DNA from: DATEOR01 sp963766725
Lineage (GTDB): Bacteria > Actinomycetota > Thermoleophilia > Gaiellales > Gaiellaceae
Length of the DNA stretch: 64,000 nt
Assembly (NCBI GenBank): GCA_963766725.1
Contig: CAVYBK010000017.1
Coordinates: forward strand, 27,541-91,540
Reading direction: 5' to 3'
Shown here: one piece after another, positions 41,686 through 50,917 of the stretch
Layout: each line of letters starts with the position of its first letter
Position numbering within the stretch: position 1 is the stretch's first letter
The notes under the pieces: generated by a model
Told to the model about the DNA's origin: nothing
What the model saw: only the letters and a program-made list of their open reading frames with translations
Databases searched by the model: none
Made by a program: the position numbers and the translations under genes

Positions 41686-42162
41686 GCCGGGGTTCGTGCG
41701 CTGGATGGGGTAGACGGACGCGGCGCTCTCGGCGCGCTCGTCCAGTGCGCGCTCGACGCGGTCGAGCACGCGCTCCATCCGGTCGAGGCGCTTCTCGACG
41801 CCGCGCCAGCCCGACGTGATCAGGTCGACGAGGAGCGCGAGGTCCTCCACGCGTGCCTGGCGCTCGGACGCCATGTCCGTCTGCAGGCGCTCCAGCCGGC
41901 GGATGGTCTGGCCCGACAGGCCGCGTACCTCGGCGAGGTGGCGCGCCACGGGCAGCACCTCTTCGCGGAGGCCCCTTTGCAGCGAGGTCTCGAGCCTTTC
42001 GGGAATCCCCGTCTCGAGCTCGGCGGTGGTCAGTGCGAGCGCTTCGAGGCCTGCCCGCGCGCGCTCCAGGAGCGCCTGCAGGGCGGCATCGTCGGGGCGC
42101 TCCTCGCCGCTTCGGGCGAGCCGCATCCGAGCTCTTTCGATGGCATCGCGGTCCACGGACAT
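41680..42162 (-). CDS. Coiled-coil hypothetical protein
   Basis: 160 residues, almost wholly helical with heptad patterns (LQALLERARAGLEALALTTA, then LERLQTDMASERQARVEDLA, then VEKRLDRMERVLDRVERALD). The C-terminal 15 residues are non-helical (SVYPIQRTNPGA). No signal peptide, membrane helix or catalytic motif is visible. The pattern suggests a structural or scaffold role. ATG 42162 starts it, 28 bases from the divergent queA. No family is recognised. Confidence 0.62.
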   Translation of the reverse strand: MSVDRDAIERARMRLARSGEERPDDAALQALLERARAGLEALALTTAELETGIPERLETSLQRGLREEVLPVARHLAEVRGLSGQTIRRLERLQTDMASERQARVEDLALLVDLITSGWRGVEKRLDRMERVLDRVERALDERAESAASVYPIQRTNPGA

Positions 42163-42190
42163 GACTCTAACCTTCAATCCGGATGTCGGC

Positions 42191-43132
42191 ATGAGGACGT
42201 CTGAGCTTGACTACGAGCTCCCCCCGGAGCTCATCGCGCAGCGTCCTCTGGAGCGCCGGGACGAGTCGCGGCTGCTCGTCTTCGACCGCGCGAACGGGGC
42301 GGTCGAGCACCGGCGATTCCGCGACCTCAGGTCGCTCATGGCGTCCGCGACGCTCGTCGTCGTGAACGACACGCGCGTCCTTCCTGCCCGCCTCATACTC
42401 GAGCGGCCGACCGGCGGCCGCACCGAAGTCCTGCTGCTCGAACGGATCGAGGGCGATATGTGGGAGGCGCTTGCTCGGCCCAGCAGGCGGCTTCGCGAGG
42501 GCATGAAGCTCGGCCCCGTCGAGCTCCTGGAGTCGCTCGGCGAGGGCCGCTGGCGCCTCCGCCTCTCGGGTGAGCCCGACGGCGAAGCGCCGCTTCCGCC
42601 CTACATCACGGAGCCGCTCGCGGATGCGGAGCGCTACCAGACCGTCTACGCGGAGGAGAGCGGCTCGGCGGCCGCGCCCACGGCCGGGCTCCACTTCACG
42701 CCCGAGCTCTTGGCCTCGCTCGACGTCGAGCGGGTGACGCTCCACGTCGGTCTCGACACGTTCAGGCCCGTCACCGCCGAGACGCTGGCGGAGCACCGGC
42801 TTCACAGCGAGCGCTATGAGGTGGGCGAGGGGGCGTGGGGGCGGATCGCGGCGGCGCCGCACGTGACCGCGGTGGGGACGACGACCGTGCGGGTGCTGGA
42901 GTCGGTCGCCCGGGGGGCACCGCTCGTGGGGCGCACCAACCTCTTCGTCACGCCCGGGTTCGAGTTCCGGCGGGTGGACTCGCTCGTGACGAACTTCCAC
43001 CTGCCGCGCTCGTCGCTCCTCGCGCTCGTGATGGCGTTCGCGGGGGTGGAGGAGACGCGGCGGCTCTACGAGATCGCGATCGAGGAGCGGTATCGCTTCT
43101 ACTCGTTCGGCGACGCGATGCTGATTTTGTGA
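42191..43132 (+). CDS. queA: S-adenosylmethionine:tRNA ribosyltransferase-isomerase QueA
   Basis: 313 residues. QueA transfers and rearranges ribose from S-adenosylmethionine onto preQ1-modified tRNA to make epoxyqueuosine. Family landmarks are DYELPPELIAQRPLERRDES, LVVVNDTRVLPARL, SAAAPTAGLHFTPELL, HVGLDTFRPV and SLVTNFHLPRSSLLALVMAF. ATG 42191 is chosen at the start of homology. With tgt just downstream and queG at 29.9 kb, three enzymes of queuosine formation are in the window. Confidence 0.95.
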   Translation: MRTSELDYELPPELIAQRPLERRDESRLLVFDRANGAVEHRRFRDLRSLMASATLVVVNDTRVLPARLILERPTGGRTEVLLLERIEGDMWEALARPSRRLREGMKLGPVELLESLGEGRWRLRLSGEPDGEAPLPPYITEPLADAERYQTVYAEESGSAAAPTAGLHFTPELLASLDVERVTLHVGLDTFRPVTAETLAEHRLHSERYEVGEGAWGRIAAAPHVTAVGTTTVRVLESVARGAPLVGRTNLFVTPGFEFRRVDSLVTNFHLPRSSLLALVMAFAGVEETRRLYEIAIEERYRFYSFGDAMLIL

Positions 43133-43227
43133 GGGGCCACCCCGTGCCTCCACCCGCTTCGAGCGTAGCCAGCCAAGATGCATAGCGTGGCGCGCGCAGT
43201 GGAACAAGATCGAAAGAGGTGCTCCGC

Positions 43228-44361
43228 ATGAGCTTCGACCTCGTCGCGACCGAGGGCGAGGCGCGCGCGGGCATCCTGCACACCGCGCACGGCGACGTGC
43301 CGACGCCGGCCTTCATGCCCGTCGGGACGAAGGGCACCGTGAAGGGGCTCGACCCCGAGCGCCTGCGCGAGCTCGGCACGACGATCCTTCTCGGGAACAC
43401 CTACCACCTCCACTTCCGCCCGGGCGAGGAGCTGGTCGAGGCGATGGGCGGCCTCCACCGCTTCATGGCCTGGGACGGCCCGATCCTCACGGACTCGGGC
43501 GGCTTTCAGGTCTTCTCCCTGCGGGACACGATCACGGCCGTCGACGAGGAGGGGGTCACCTTCCGGTCGGTCTACGACGGCCGCGAGGCGCGATTCACGC
43601 CCGAGCTCGTCGCCGACGTCCAGCGGCGCCTCGGCTCGGACATCGCCATGTGCCTGGACGTCTGCCCGCCGCCCGATGTGCCGCGTGAAGAGCTCGAGGC
43701 TGCGACGGCGCTCACGACGCGCTGGGCGACGCGCCAGCTCGCTGCGCCGAGAGCGCCCGGACAGCTCGTCTTCGGAATCGGCCAGGGCGGTACCGACCCC
43801 GAGCTCCGCCGCCGCTCCACGGAGGAGATCGCCGCTCTCGGCTTCGACGGCCACGCCCTCGGCGGGCTGAGCGTGGGGGAGGACCGGGACCTCATGCTCG
43901 AGACGGTCGGCTGGGCGGCTCCCCTCCTGCCGGCCGAGCGGCCGCGGTACTTCATGGGGATCGGAGATCCGGCCGGGATCCTGGAGGTCGTCGAGCGCGG
44001 GATCGACATGTTCGACTGCGTGCTGCCCACGCGGCTCGGCCGCACGGGCTCGGCGATTACGTGGGAGGGGCGGCTCAATCTCAAGAACGCGCGGTTCGCC
44101 CGGGACGAGCGTCCGCTCGACGAAAGCTGCTCCTGCTCGGCATGCCGGCGCTTCACGCGCGCCTATCTCCGCCATCTCATCAACCAACAGGAGCTGCTCG
44201 GCTTGATACTTTTGTCCGAGCACAACGTCAGATTTCTGCTCGATTTGACCGCCGGGGCGCGGGCTTCCATCGAGCGCGGCGAGTTCGGCTCCTACAAGGC
44301 GGCCGCGCTCGAGCGCCTCGACTCGGCGGCCATCGCGCCAGGCGAGGAGGTCTCTCGGTGA
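43228..44361 (+). CDS. tgt: tRNA-guanine transglycosylase
   Basis: 377 residues. The enzyme exchanges guanine-34 for preQ1 in tRNAs for Asp, Asn, His and Tyr. The active site Asp are seen in LTDSGGFQVFSL and GIDMFDCVLPTR; substrate loops GIGQGG and GGLSVGE are intact. The zinc site reads CSCSACRRF with His in YLRHLINQQELLG. ATG 43228 is preceded by GAAAGAGGTG. The stop overlaps the yajC start (GTGA), the common bacterial order tgt-yajC-secD-secF. Confidence 0.95.
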   Translation: MSFDLVATEGEARAGILHTAHGDVPTPAFMPVGTKGTVKGLDPERLRELGTTILLGNTYHLHFRPGEELVEAMGGLHRFMAWDGPILTDSGGFQVFSLRDTITAVDEEGVTFRSVYDGREARFTPELVADVQRRLGSDIAMCLDVCPPPDVPREELEAATALTTRWATRQLAAPRAPGQLVFGIGQGGTDPELRRRSTEEIAALGFDGHALGGLSVGEDRDLMLETVGWAAPLLPAERPRYFMGIGDPAGILEVVERGIDMFDCVLPTRLGRTGSAITWEGRLNLKNARFARDERPLDESCSCSACRRFTRAYLRHLINQQELLGLILLSEHNVRFLLDLTAGARASIERGEFGSYKAAALERLDSAAIAPGEEVSR

Positions 44362-44731
44362 ATGGTGGTTTCTTAGTTCTTCTTCTTGCGATGTTCGGCT
44401 TCATGTACTTCCTGCTGATCAGGCCGCAGCGCCAGCAGCAGAGAAAGCACACGGAGCTCCTGTCATCGCTCAAGCCCGGCGACGAGGTCGTCACCGCAGG
44501 CGGCATCTACGGCGAGGTCGTCCAGCTCGACGCGGAGCGCGTGATGCTCGAGATCGACGAGGACGTGCGCATCGCCGTCGCCCGGCGCGCAATCGCGTCC
44601 ATTATCCCGCCCGAGGAGCTCGAGCGCCTCGAGGCGGCGAGGAGGGCGAGGCGGTCGATGCCGAATCGGCCGAGCCTCTCACTGCGGAAGAGCCGATGAC
44701 CGCCGAGGAGCGGGACGCGGCCCGCAGCTAG
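44358..44731 (+). CDS. yajC: Sec translocon accessory protein YajC, one frameshift near the end
   Basis: About 124 residues. One membrane helix (FLVLLLAMFGFMYFLLIRPQ) is followed by the family core LKPGDEVVTAGGIYGEVVQL. The frame changes near 44640: the direct frame ends soon in a basic stretch (ARRARRSMPNRP), whereas a one-base-shorter frame gives an acidic tail (EGEAVDAESAEPLTAEEPMT, ending at 44731) typical of YajC. I therefore place the true end at 44731 and assume one base is missing. YajC binds the SecDF complex encoded next. Confidence 0.85.
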
Positions 44732-44749
44732 CCGGCAGGGTCTTCACGA

Positions 44750-47494
44750 GTGCGCCGCTACCTCCTCATCCTCGCCGCGGTTCTGGCCGCCGTCGCCGGG
44801 GTCGTCGTGCTCGCGCTCTTCCGCTCGCCGACGCTCGGCCTCGACCTCCAGGGCGGGCTCGAGGTCATCCTCCAGGCGAAGGCGCCGCAGGGCAGGGAGA
44901 TCACGCAGGAGGATCTCGACCGCTCGATCGAGATCATGCGCCAGCGCATCGACAAGCTCGGCGTCTCCGAGCCGGTCATCACGCGCCAGGGAACCGATCA
45001 GATCTCGGTTCAGCTCGCAGGCGTCCACGATTCCGGCCGCGCGGCCGAGATCATCGGCCAGACCGCGCAGCTCCAGTTCTTCGACCTCCAGGCCGACGCG
45101 TTGCCGCCGACGGCGGGCGCGGGCGGCGTGATCAACCCCTCGACTCGACTCCTGCCGCTCCTGTCCGGGCAGCAGGAGGCGGCGAAGGCGGGCACTCCGA
45201 CGCAGTGGTACCTCTATTCGAAGGACAAGACGCGCCTCGCCGGGCCGAGCGAGACGAAGGAAGACATCCTCAGGCAGTTCGGCGGCGAGCAGCCGGAGGG
45301 CTCCAAGCTCTACGCGGTCCCCGAGGGCAAGATCGTCCTCACCTGCACCGACACGGCGACGCTCTGTCCCGGCGTCGGGGTGCCGGCTCCGGGGGCGACC
45401 TACTACTACCTCTACAAGTACGAGCCGAACAACGCGACCAAGCCGGTGCCCGAGCTGACGGGGAAGGATCTCAACGCGGACGGGACGGACTGGACGTTCG
45501 GCTCCGGCAACGAGCCCATCGTCGAGCTCGACTTCACGAATAGCGGCGGCGACAAGTTCCACCAGATCACGCGCGACCTCTACGAGCGCGGGCAGAACCT
45601 GGCGAACCTCGCGGGCCAGCCCGGCAACTCCGACTTCTCGCAGAGCTTCGCGATCGTCCTCGACGGCGAGATCCGCTCGTTCCCCCGGATCGACATCGCC
45701 GACTCCACGCTGAGCGACGGGATCGCCGGCGGCCGCGCCCAGATCACGGGCCTCGACTCCATTCAGGAGGCGAAGGACCTCGCGCTCGTCCTCCAGACCG
45801 GCGCGCTGCCGGTCGAGTTCGTGCAGGTGCAGCGGGAGGACATCTCGGCGACGCTCGGCGAGGACTCGCTCCACCAGGCGCTCATCGCCGGCATCGGCGG
45901 CCTCCTCGCGGTCGCGTTCTTCCTGCTCCTCTTCTACCGATTCCTCGGCGTCATCGCGATCATCGGCCTCGGGATCTACGGCGTGCTCCTCTACGGCGCG
46001 ATGCTCCTCTTCGGGGTGACGCTCACGCTGCCCGGCTTCGCCGGCCTCGTTCTCACGATCGGTGTCGCGGCAGACGCGAACGTCGTCATCTTCGAGCGCA
46101 TCAAGGAAGAGGTGAGAGCGGGCAAATCGGTGCGCGCCGCCATCTCGAGCGGCTACCGCAAGGGCTTCAACACGATCGTCGACGCGAACGTCGTCACGAT
46201 CATCACCGCGTTCGTCCTCTTCGCGGTCGCGACCGGCGGCGTGAAGGGCTTCGCCCTCATGCTCATCATCGGAACGCTGATCTCGATGGTGACGGCCGTT
46301 GCCGTGACGCGCGCCCTTCTCGGCGTCCTCGCCGGCTTCCGCTGGTTCAACAACCCGGCGTTCATGGGCGCGAGCGCCCAGAAGATCCCCGCCTGGCAGC
46401 GCGTCGACTTCATCGGGCGGACGAAGTACTGGTTCGCCGTCTCGGGTGCCGTGCTCCTGATCGGGATCGTGTCGCTCGCGGTCCAGGGGCTGAACCTCGG
46501 CATCGACTTCAAGGGCGGCAGCCAGTTCTCGTTCAAGACGCCGCAGGCGCATCAGATCCAGGACATCCGAGCGCAGACGACGGCGTTGGGGATCGGCGAC
46601 GCGGTGATCCAGGGGCGCGGCCCGGTCGAGAACGGGGCCTACAAGTCGTTCCAGGTGCGGACGCCGTCGCTCGGGCAGCAGGAGCAGACGGACCTCTCCG
46701 CGGCTCTGAGCTCGAACCTCGAAGCCACGTCCGTCGGGGTGAAGAACGTCTCGGCGAGCTTCAGCCGGCAGATCCTGAAGGGCGCGTTCCTCGCGATCAT
46801 CGTCTCCCTCGCGCTGATCGTCATCTACGTGACGCTTCGGTTCGAGTTCAAGTTCGCCGTGCCCGTGCTCATCGCCCTCGTGCACGACATCTTCATCACG
46901 CTCGGCATCTACTCGCTGACGCAGCGGGAGGTGACGAGCGCCACCGTCGCGGCGATCCTGACGATCCTCGGCTACTCGATCTACGACACCATCATCATCT
47001 TCGACCGTGTGCGCGAGAACATCCCGCTCATGCGGCGGTCGAGCTTCGCGGCGATCGCGAACCAGTCGCTCTGGGAGACGATCCGCCGTTCGCTCGCGAC
47101 GACGTTCATCACGCTCCTCCCGGTCACGTCGCTCTTCCTCTTCGGCGGCGACACGCTCAAGGACTTCGCGTTCGCGCTCATGGTCGGAATCCTGTCCGGT
47201 GCGTACTCGACGATCTTCATCGCGACGCCGTTCCTCGTCGTCCTGAAGGAGCGCGAGCCCGAGTTCGCCAAGCGCAAGAGCGCAGGGCTCCGCGAGAAGG
47301 TCGAGGACGTCGACCTTCCGGAGGAGGCCGAGGCCGAGCCGGAGACCGTCCCGGTCGAGGAGGCGCCCGTCGCTGCGGCGGTTCCCGTCGACGGACCGGC
47401 CGAGCCGGGCGACGGCGCAACGACGAGCGCGGCTGCGAGGCGAGAGGCGCGCCGCAAGCGAAGGCGGACGAGGCCCCATGGACGAGCCCGGTAG
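44750..47494 (+). CDS. secDF: Protein translocase SecD-SecF fusion
   Basis: 914 residues. SecD occupies about 1-545: LGLDLQGGLEVILQ near the start, large extracytoplasmic P1 domain, then LTLPGFAGLVLTIGVAADAN and VVIFERIKEE. SecF occupies about 560-860: GLNLGIDFKGGSQF, then VAAILTILGYSIYDTIIIFD and LFGGDTLKDFAFAL. A charged tail ends in a basic cluster. Twelve membrane helices are expected. The complex uses the proton gradient to pull secreted proteins outward. SecD and SecF are separate genes in most bacteria; fusions occur in several lineages. The start is GTG 44750, 18 bases after yajC. Confidence 0.95.
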   Translation: MRRYLLILAAVLAAVAGVVVLALFRSPTLGLDLQGGLEVILQAKAPQGREITQEDLDRSIEIMRQRIDKLGVSEPVITRQGTDQISVQLAGVHDSGRAAEIIGQTAQLQFFDLQADALPPTAGAGGVINPSTRLLPLLSGQQEAAKAGTPTQWYLYSKDKTRLAGPSETKEDILRQFGGEQPEGSKLYAVPEGKIVLTCTDTATLCPGVGVPAPGATYYYLYKYEPNNATKPVPELTGKDLNADGTDWTFGSGNEPIVELDFTNSGGDKFHQITRDLYERGQNLANLAGQPGNSDFSQSFAIVLDGEIRSFPRIDIADSTLSDGIAGGRAQITGLDSIQEAKDLALVLQTGALPVEFVQVQREDISATLGEDSLHQALIAGIGGLLAVAFFLLLFYRFLGVIAIIGLGIYGVLLYGAMLLFGVTLTLPGFAGLVLTIGVAADANVVIFERIKEEVRAGKSVRAAISSGYRKGFNTIVDANVVTIITAFVLFAVATGGVKGFALMLIIGTLISMVTAVAVTRALLGVLAGFRWFNNPAFMGASAQKIPAWQRVDFIGRTKYWFAVSGAVLLIGIVSLAVQGLNLGIDFKGGSQFSFKTPQAHQIQDIRAQTTALGIGDAVIQGRGPVENGAYKSFQVRTPSLGQQEQTDLSAALSSNLEATSVGVKNVSASFSRQILKGAFLAIIVSLALIVIYVTLRFEFKFAVPVLIALVHDIFITLGIYSLTQREVTSATVAAILTILGYSIYDTIIIFDRVRENIPLMRRSSFAAIANQSLWETIRRSLATTFITLLPVTSLFLFGGDTLKDFAFALMVGILSGAYSTIFIATPFLVVLKEREPEFAKRKSAGLREKVEDVDLPEEAEAEPETVPVEEAPVAAAVPVDGPAEPGDGATTSAAARREARRKRRRTRPHGRAR

Positions 47495-47831
47495 CGGAAA
47501 CCAGGATTCGAAGTCGCTCCGCGGGCTCGCCGAGGAGGCGCTCCTCGCCGGGGTCGGAGCCGTCGCGCTGACGAAGGACCGCGCCGACGAGCTCGTTCAG
47601 GAGCTGGCCGGCCGCGGGAAGATGACCGGCGACGACGCCCGCGAGCTCGTCGACGACGTCATGGGCCGGTGGCGTGGAGACGCGGTGCGCATGAGCGAGC
47701 GCGCCGGCTCGACGCTCTCCACGGTCTTCCGCGAGCTCGGGCTCATCACCCGGCGCGAGTACGAGGAGCTCGAGCTCCGTCTGGCGCAGGTCGAGCATCG
47801 GCTGCGCCTCGTCGAGAAGAAGGACCAGTGA
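47478..47831 (+). CDS. Phasin-like coiled-coil protein
   Basis: 117 residues. The segment LRGLAEEALLAGVGAVALTK, then RADELVQELAGRGKMTGDDA, then RELVDDVMGRW matches the pattern of the PhaF/phasin-like family linked to polyhydroxyalkanoate granules and stress. The C-terminal part is a coiled coil (EYEELELRLAQVEHRLRLVE). No PHA synthase lies nearby, so the granule link is uncertain. ATG 47478 overlaps the secDF end by 17 bases, and the stop overlaps the next start (GTGA). Confidence 0.75.
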   Translation: MDEPGSGNQDSKSLRGLAEEALLAGVGAVALTKDRADELVQELAGRGKMTGDDARELVDDVMGRWRGDAVRMSERAGSTLSTVFRELGLITRREYEELELRLAQVEHRLRLVEKKDQ

Positions 47832-49493
47832 GCTCCCGGCCGGCTGTCCGCCAGCTCGGCCGCCTCTCCGAGATCTCGCAGGTCGCAGCCAAGCACGGCT
47901 TCGGCTACTTCTTCGACACGCACCGGCCGCACGGGCCTGGTTCCCGCCGCGCCCGCGAAGTCGACGTCTCGGCCGACGGGTCGAACCGCGGCCTCCGCGT
48001 CCGGCAGATGCTGGACGAGCTCGGGCCGACCTTCGTCAAGTTCGGCCAGCTCCTCTCCACGCGCCCGGACATCGTTCCGCCGGACATCGTCTTCGAGCTG
48101 AAGGCGCTGCAGGACGATGTCACCCCGGTCGCCTATGCCGACGTCGAGCGCGTGATCCAGGAGGAGCTCGAGCTCACCGTCGAGCAGCTCTTCCTCGACT
48201 TCGAGGAGAAGCCTGTCGCCGCCGCGTCGATCGGCCAGGTGCACAGGGCGACGCTCCCAAACGGACGCCGCGTCGCCGTCAAGGTGCAGCGGCCGGATGC
48301 GCCGCGCCAGATCGAAGCCGACCTCGAGCTCATGTATCAGGCGGCGCGTCTCGTTCGCGACCGCGTGAAGGCGCTCGAGTTCATCGACACCGTCTCGCTC
48401 GTCGACGAATTCGCCCGCACCATCCGCCAGGAGCTCGACTACCGGATGGAGGCGCGAAACGCCGAGCAGTTCCACCGTAACTTCGCCGGGCACCCGCACG
48501 TGCGCGTGCCCCGGGTCTTCTGGAGCTACTCGCGCTCGCGGGTCCTCACGCTCGAGCTGCTCGAGGGCGTTCAGCTCCGGGATCTCGACACGGACACGTA
48601 TTCCATCGAGGAGCGGCAGCGGCTCTCGTACCTGATCGCCGAGGCGTGGATGCACATGATCTTCCGCCACGGCTTCTTCCATGCCGACCCGCACCCCTCG
48701 AACATCATGGTGCTCGAGGCGACGGAGCAGATCGGCCTCGTCGACTTCGGCATGGTCGGGAAGCTGACCGACGAGGACATGTCCCGCCTCACCGGTCTCT
48801 TCATCGACGCCGTCAGCGAGCGGATCGAGGCCTTGCCGAAGAGACTCGCGGCGCTCGGCGTGCGCTACCCCAAGGATCTCGAGGAGGAGTTCGTCGCCGA
48901 GCTGCGCGACGTCTACTACCGCTACTACGGCTCGAGCCTCTCGGAGATCGACCCGATCCAGCTCATCCGGGAGGCGTTCGCGCTCATCTACCGGATGCAC
49001 CTGCAGCTGCCGACGCGTTTCGTCCTCCTCGACCGCGCGATCGCCACGCTCGGGTCGGTCGGCATGGAGCTCTACCCGGACTTCAACGTCTTCGACGTCG
49101 CGAAGCCGTACGCGCGCGAGCTCATGATCGAGCGCTTCACGCCACAGCGGATCGCGCGGCGCACCGGGCACGAGCTGCGCAACATGGCCTCGATGCTCCA
49201 CGAGCTTCCGTACCAGGTGCACGACACGCTCGAGCAGGTGCGCGACGGGCAGATCGAGGTCGGCTTCCGCCACCAGGGCCTCGAGGACCTGATCAAGCGC
49301 ATGGACATCGTCTTCAACCGCGTCGGGATCGCGATGGTCGCGGTCGGGGGCGCGCTCACCTCCGCGTTGCTCGCCCTGGTCTCGAACGGGGTCGGGATCG
49401 TTCTTCGGGATCCTCTCGGTCGTCGGGCTTGCCCTGTCGGGGATCCTCAGCATCTGGCTCGTCTGGAGCGTCCTCCGCTCCGGCCGTCTTTAG
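47828..49493 (+). CDS. ABC1/AarF/UbiB family protein kinase-like protein, one frameshift
   Basis: About 555 residues. The ABC1 signature motifs are present: LGPTFVKFGQLLSTRPDIVP (KxGQ motif), AAASIGQVHRATLPNG (Ala-rich loop), VAVKVQRP, HGFFHADPHPSN (catalytic loop) and LVDFGMVG. Members are atypical ATPases that support quinone or lipid metabolism. The C-terminal membrane helices continue one frame over after an extra base near 49397: SFFGILSVVGLALSGILSIW, then LVWSVLRSGRL, ending at 49493. GTG 47828 overlaps the phasin-like stop, so the two are probably co-translated. Confidence 0.88.
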
Positions 49494-49534
49494 CTCCCAG
49501 GGACCCTTTTGCGCTCGGCCGGCGTAGTAGCGGC

Positions 49535-50587
49535 ATGCGCACTCGATTTCTCATCGCAGCTCTCTTGGCCCTCGCCCTCGCGCCGCTGGCCCGGGCGGAC
49601 GGCCTGCCGATGACGGACGCCGGTCCCCCGGCCGTCGTGGGCGGCGACGACGTGGGCGGCCGCTTGGTCGCTCTGCCCACCAAGGGCGGCACCGTCGTCG
49701 CCCGGATCGGCGAAACGGTCTACATGTCGCGGCTCCTCGACGGCCGCTACACCGTTCCAGTGGTCGCCCTCGACCAAACGGCGTCCGGCCTTTCGACCGA
49801 CGGCTCGACACTCGTGCTCATCAACCCTCGCCGCGGCTTTCCGCGCGCCCGGACGAGCTTCGTCGTTCTGAACACGAAGAACCTGCGCGTGCAAAGCCGC
49901 ATCGTGCTCCAGGGCGACTTCAGCTTCGACGCGCTCTCGCCTGATGGGACACGCTTGTTCCTCATCCACTACCTGTCGCGCCGAGATCCGACCCGGTACG
50001 AGGTCCGTGCGCTCGACGTCCCGAGCGGGAAGCTCCTGCCGACGCCGATCGTCGACAAGAGCGAGCCCGACGAGCGCATGGCCGGCTTCCCCATCACTCG
50101 CCAGACGACCGCGGACGGACGCTGGGCCTACACGCTCTACGACGGGGCGGGCAAGGAGCCGTTCGTGCACGCGCTCGACACGGTGAACGGAGTGGCGCAC
50201 TGCATCGACCTCGAGTTGCTCGCCGGGCGGCAGGACCTCTACGACCTGCGCCTCGGGCTCGGCCCGGGAGACTCCGGGCTCGCGGTGCTCGACGGAGCCG
50301 AGAAGCTGACCGTGATCGACACGAGCGACTTCGAGCCCGTCGCGGCGAAGACGGTCGCCCCGGACGCGGCCGAGACGTCGTCGGGGAGCGGATGGCGGCT
50401 CGCCGTGCTCTCGGCAGTCGGCGCCTTCTTCGTCGCAGGAGTGGCCTTCGTCCTGTGGCGCCGCCGCCGTGGGCCCTCGTCAGACGCGGCCGATCGCGTC
50501 GGCGCGGTTGTCCCGGCGCCCCTGGCTACGAACGACGCTCGAGCTCGCCGTTCGGCCCTCGGACGTAGATTCTCACTTCGCGCCTAG
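49535..50587 (+). CDS. Secreted, membrane-tethered beta-propeller-like protein
   Basis: 350 residues. A signal peptide (FLIAALLALALAPLARADGL) is followed by about 250 residues of repeated short strands resembling WD/YVTN-type propeller blades (LDGRYTVPVVALDQTASGLS, DGTRLFLIHYLSRRDPTRYE, DGRWAYTLYDG, HALDTVNGVAHCIDLELLAG). A C-terminal membrane helix (LAVLSAVGAFFVAGVAFVLW) and a basic cytoplasmic tail follow. The exposed propeller could bind ligands or proteins at the cell surface. No specific function is evident. ATG 49535 starts it. Confidence 0.75.
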   Translation: MRTRFLIAALLALALAPLARADGLPMTDAGPPAVVGGDDVGGRLVALPTKGGTVVARIGETVYMSRLLDGRYTVPVVALDQTASGLSTDGSTLVLINPRRGFPRARTSFVVLNTKNLRVQSRIVLQGDFSFDALSPDGTRLFLIHYLSRRDPTRYEVRALDVPSGKLLPTPIVDKSEPDERMAGFPITRQTTADGRWAYTLYDGAGKEPFVHALDTVNGVAHCIDLELLAGRQDLYDLRLGLGPGDSGLAVLDGAEKLTVIDTSDFEPVAAKTVAPDAAETSSGSGWRLAVLSAVGAFFVAGVAFVLWRRRRGPSSDAADRVGAVVPAPLATNDARARRSALGRRFSLRA

Positions 50588-50879
50588 TCGCTCGCTCGGG
50601 TTTCAGGCGGACGATCTGAACGGCGCTGGCCGGAACGGCCGGGCTCGGCTGCGCCTCGACGAGACCGGTTTCGGGCGACTCGGAGACGGCCGACGCTTCC
50701 TCCGCCGGCTTCCCGGCTGCGATCCGCTCGGCGAGCGCACGTGCTCCCTCTACGTCCACAGGAGAATCGTGGCTCTTCGTTTGCGGCCCTGCACCCGTGC
50801 GAAAGGCCAGCTGTGCCCGTCTTCCGTGTGGTCCCACAACCCTCTGGACTGCTTGTTGCGCTTCTGCGCCAAAGGACAT
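50526..50879 (-). CDS. Hypothetical 117-residue protein, doubtful
   Basis: The gap between the propeller-like gene and the next regulator is filled on the minus strand by one open frame. It is weakly structured in its first 80 residues and ends in a plausible strand-rich piece (VQIVRLKPERATRREVRIYV, then RGPNGELERRS). It overlaps the convergent neighbour by 62 bases. No homolog comes to mind; it could be a chance frame in GC-rich DNA. It is listed because otherwise 330 bases here would hold nothing I can identify. Confidence 0.35.
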   Translation of the reverse strand: MSFGAEAQQAVQRVVGPHGRRAQLAFRTGAGPQTKSHDSPVDVEGARALAERIAAGKPAEEASAVSESPETGLVEAQPSPAVPASAVQIVRLKPERATRREVRIYVRGPNGELERRS

Positions 50880-50917
50880 CTAGCCGATCCGTATCGCCTT
50901 CAGTACCGTCGGCGGCC

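Noticed and set aside
44744..47479. Antisense open frame of 911 codons opposite secDF
   Set aside because: Same reason: shadow of a long conserved gene. No helix or motif pattern makes sense in it.
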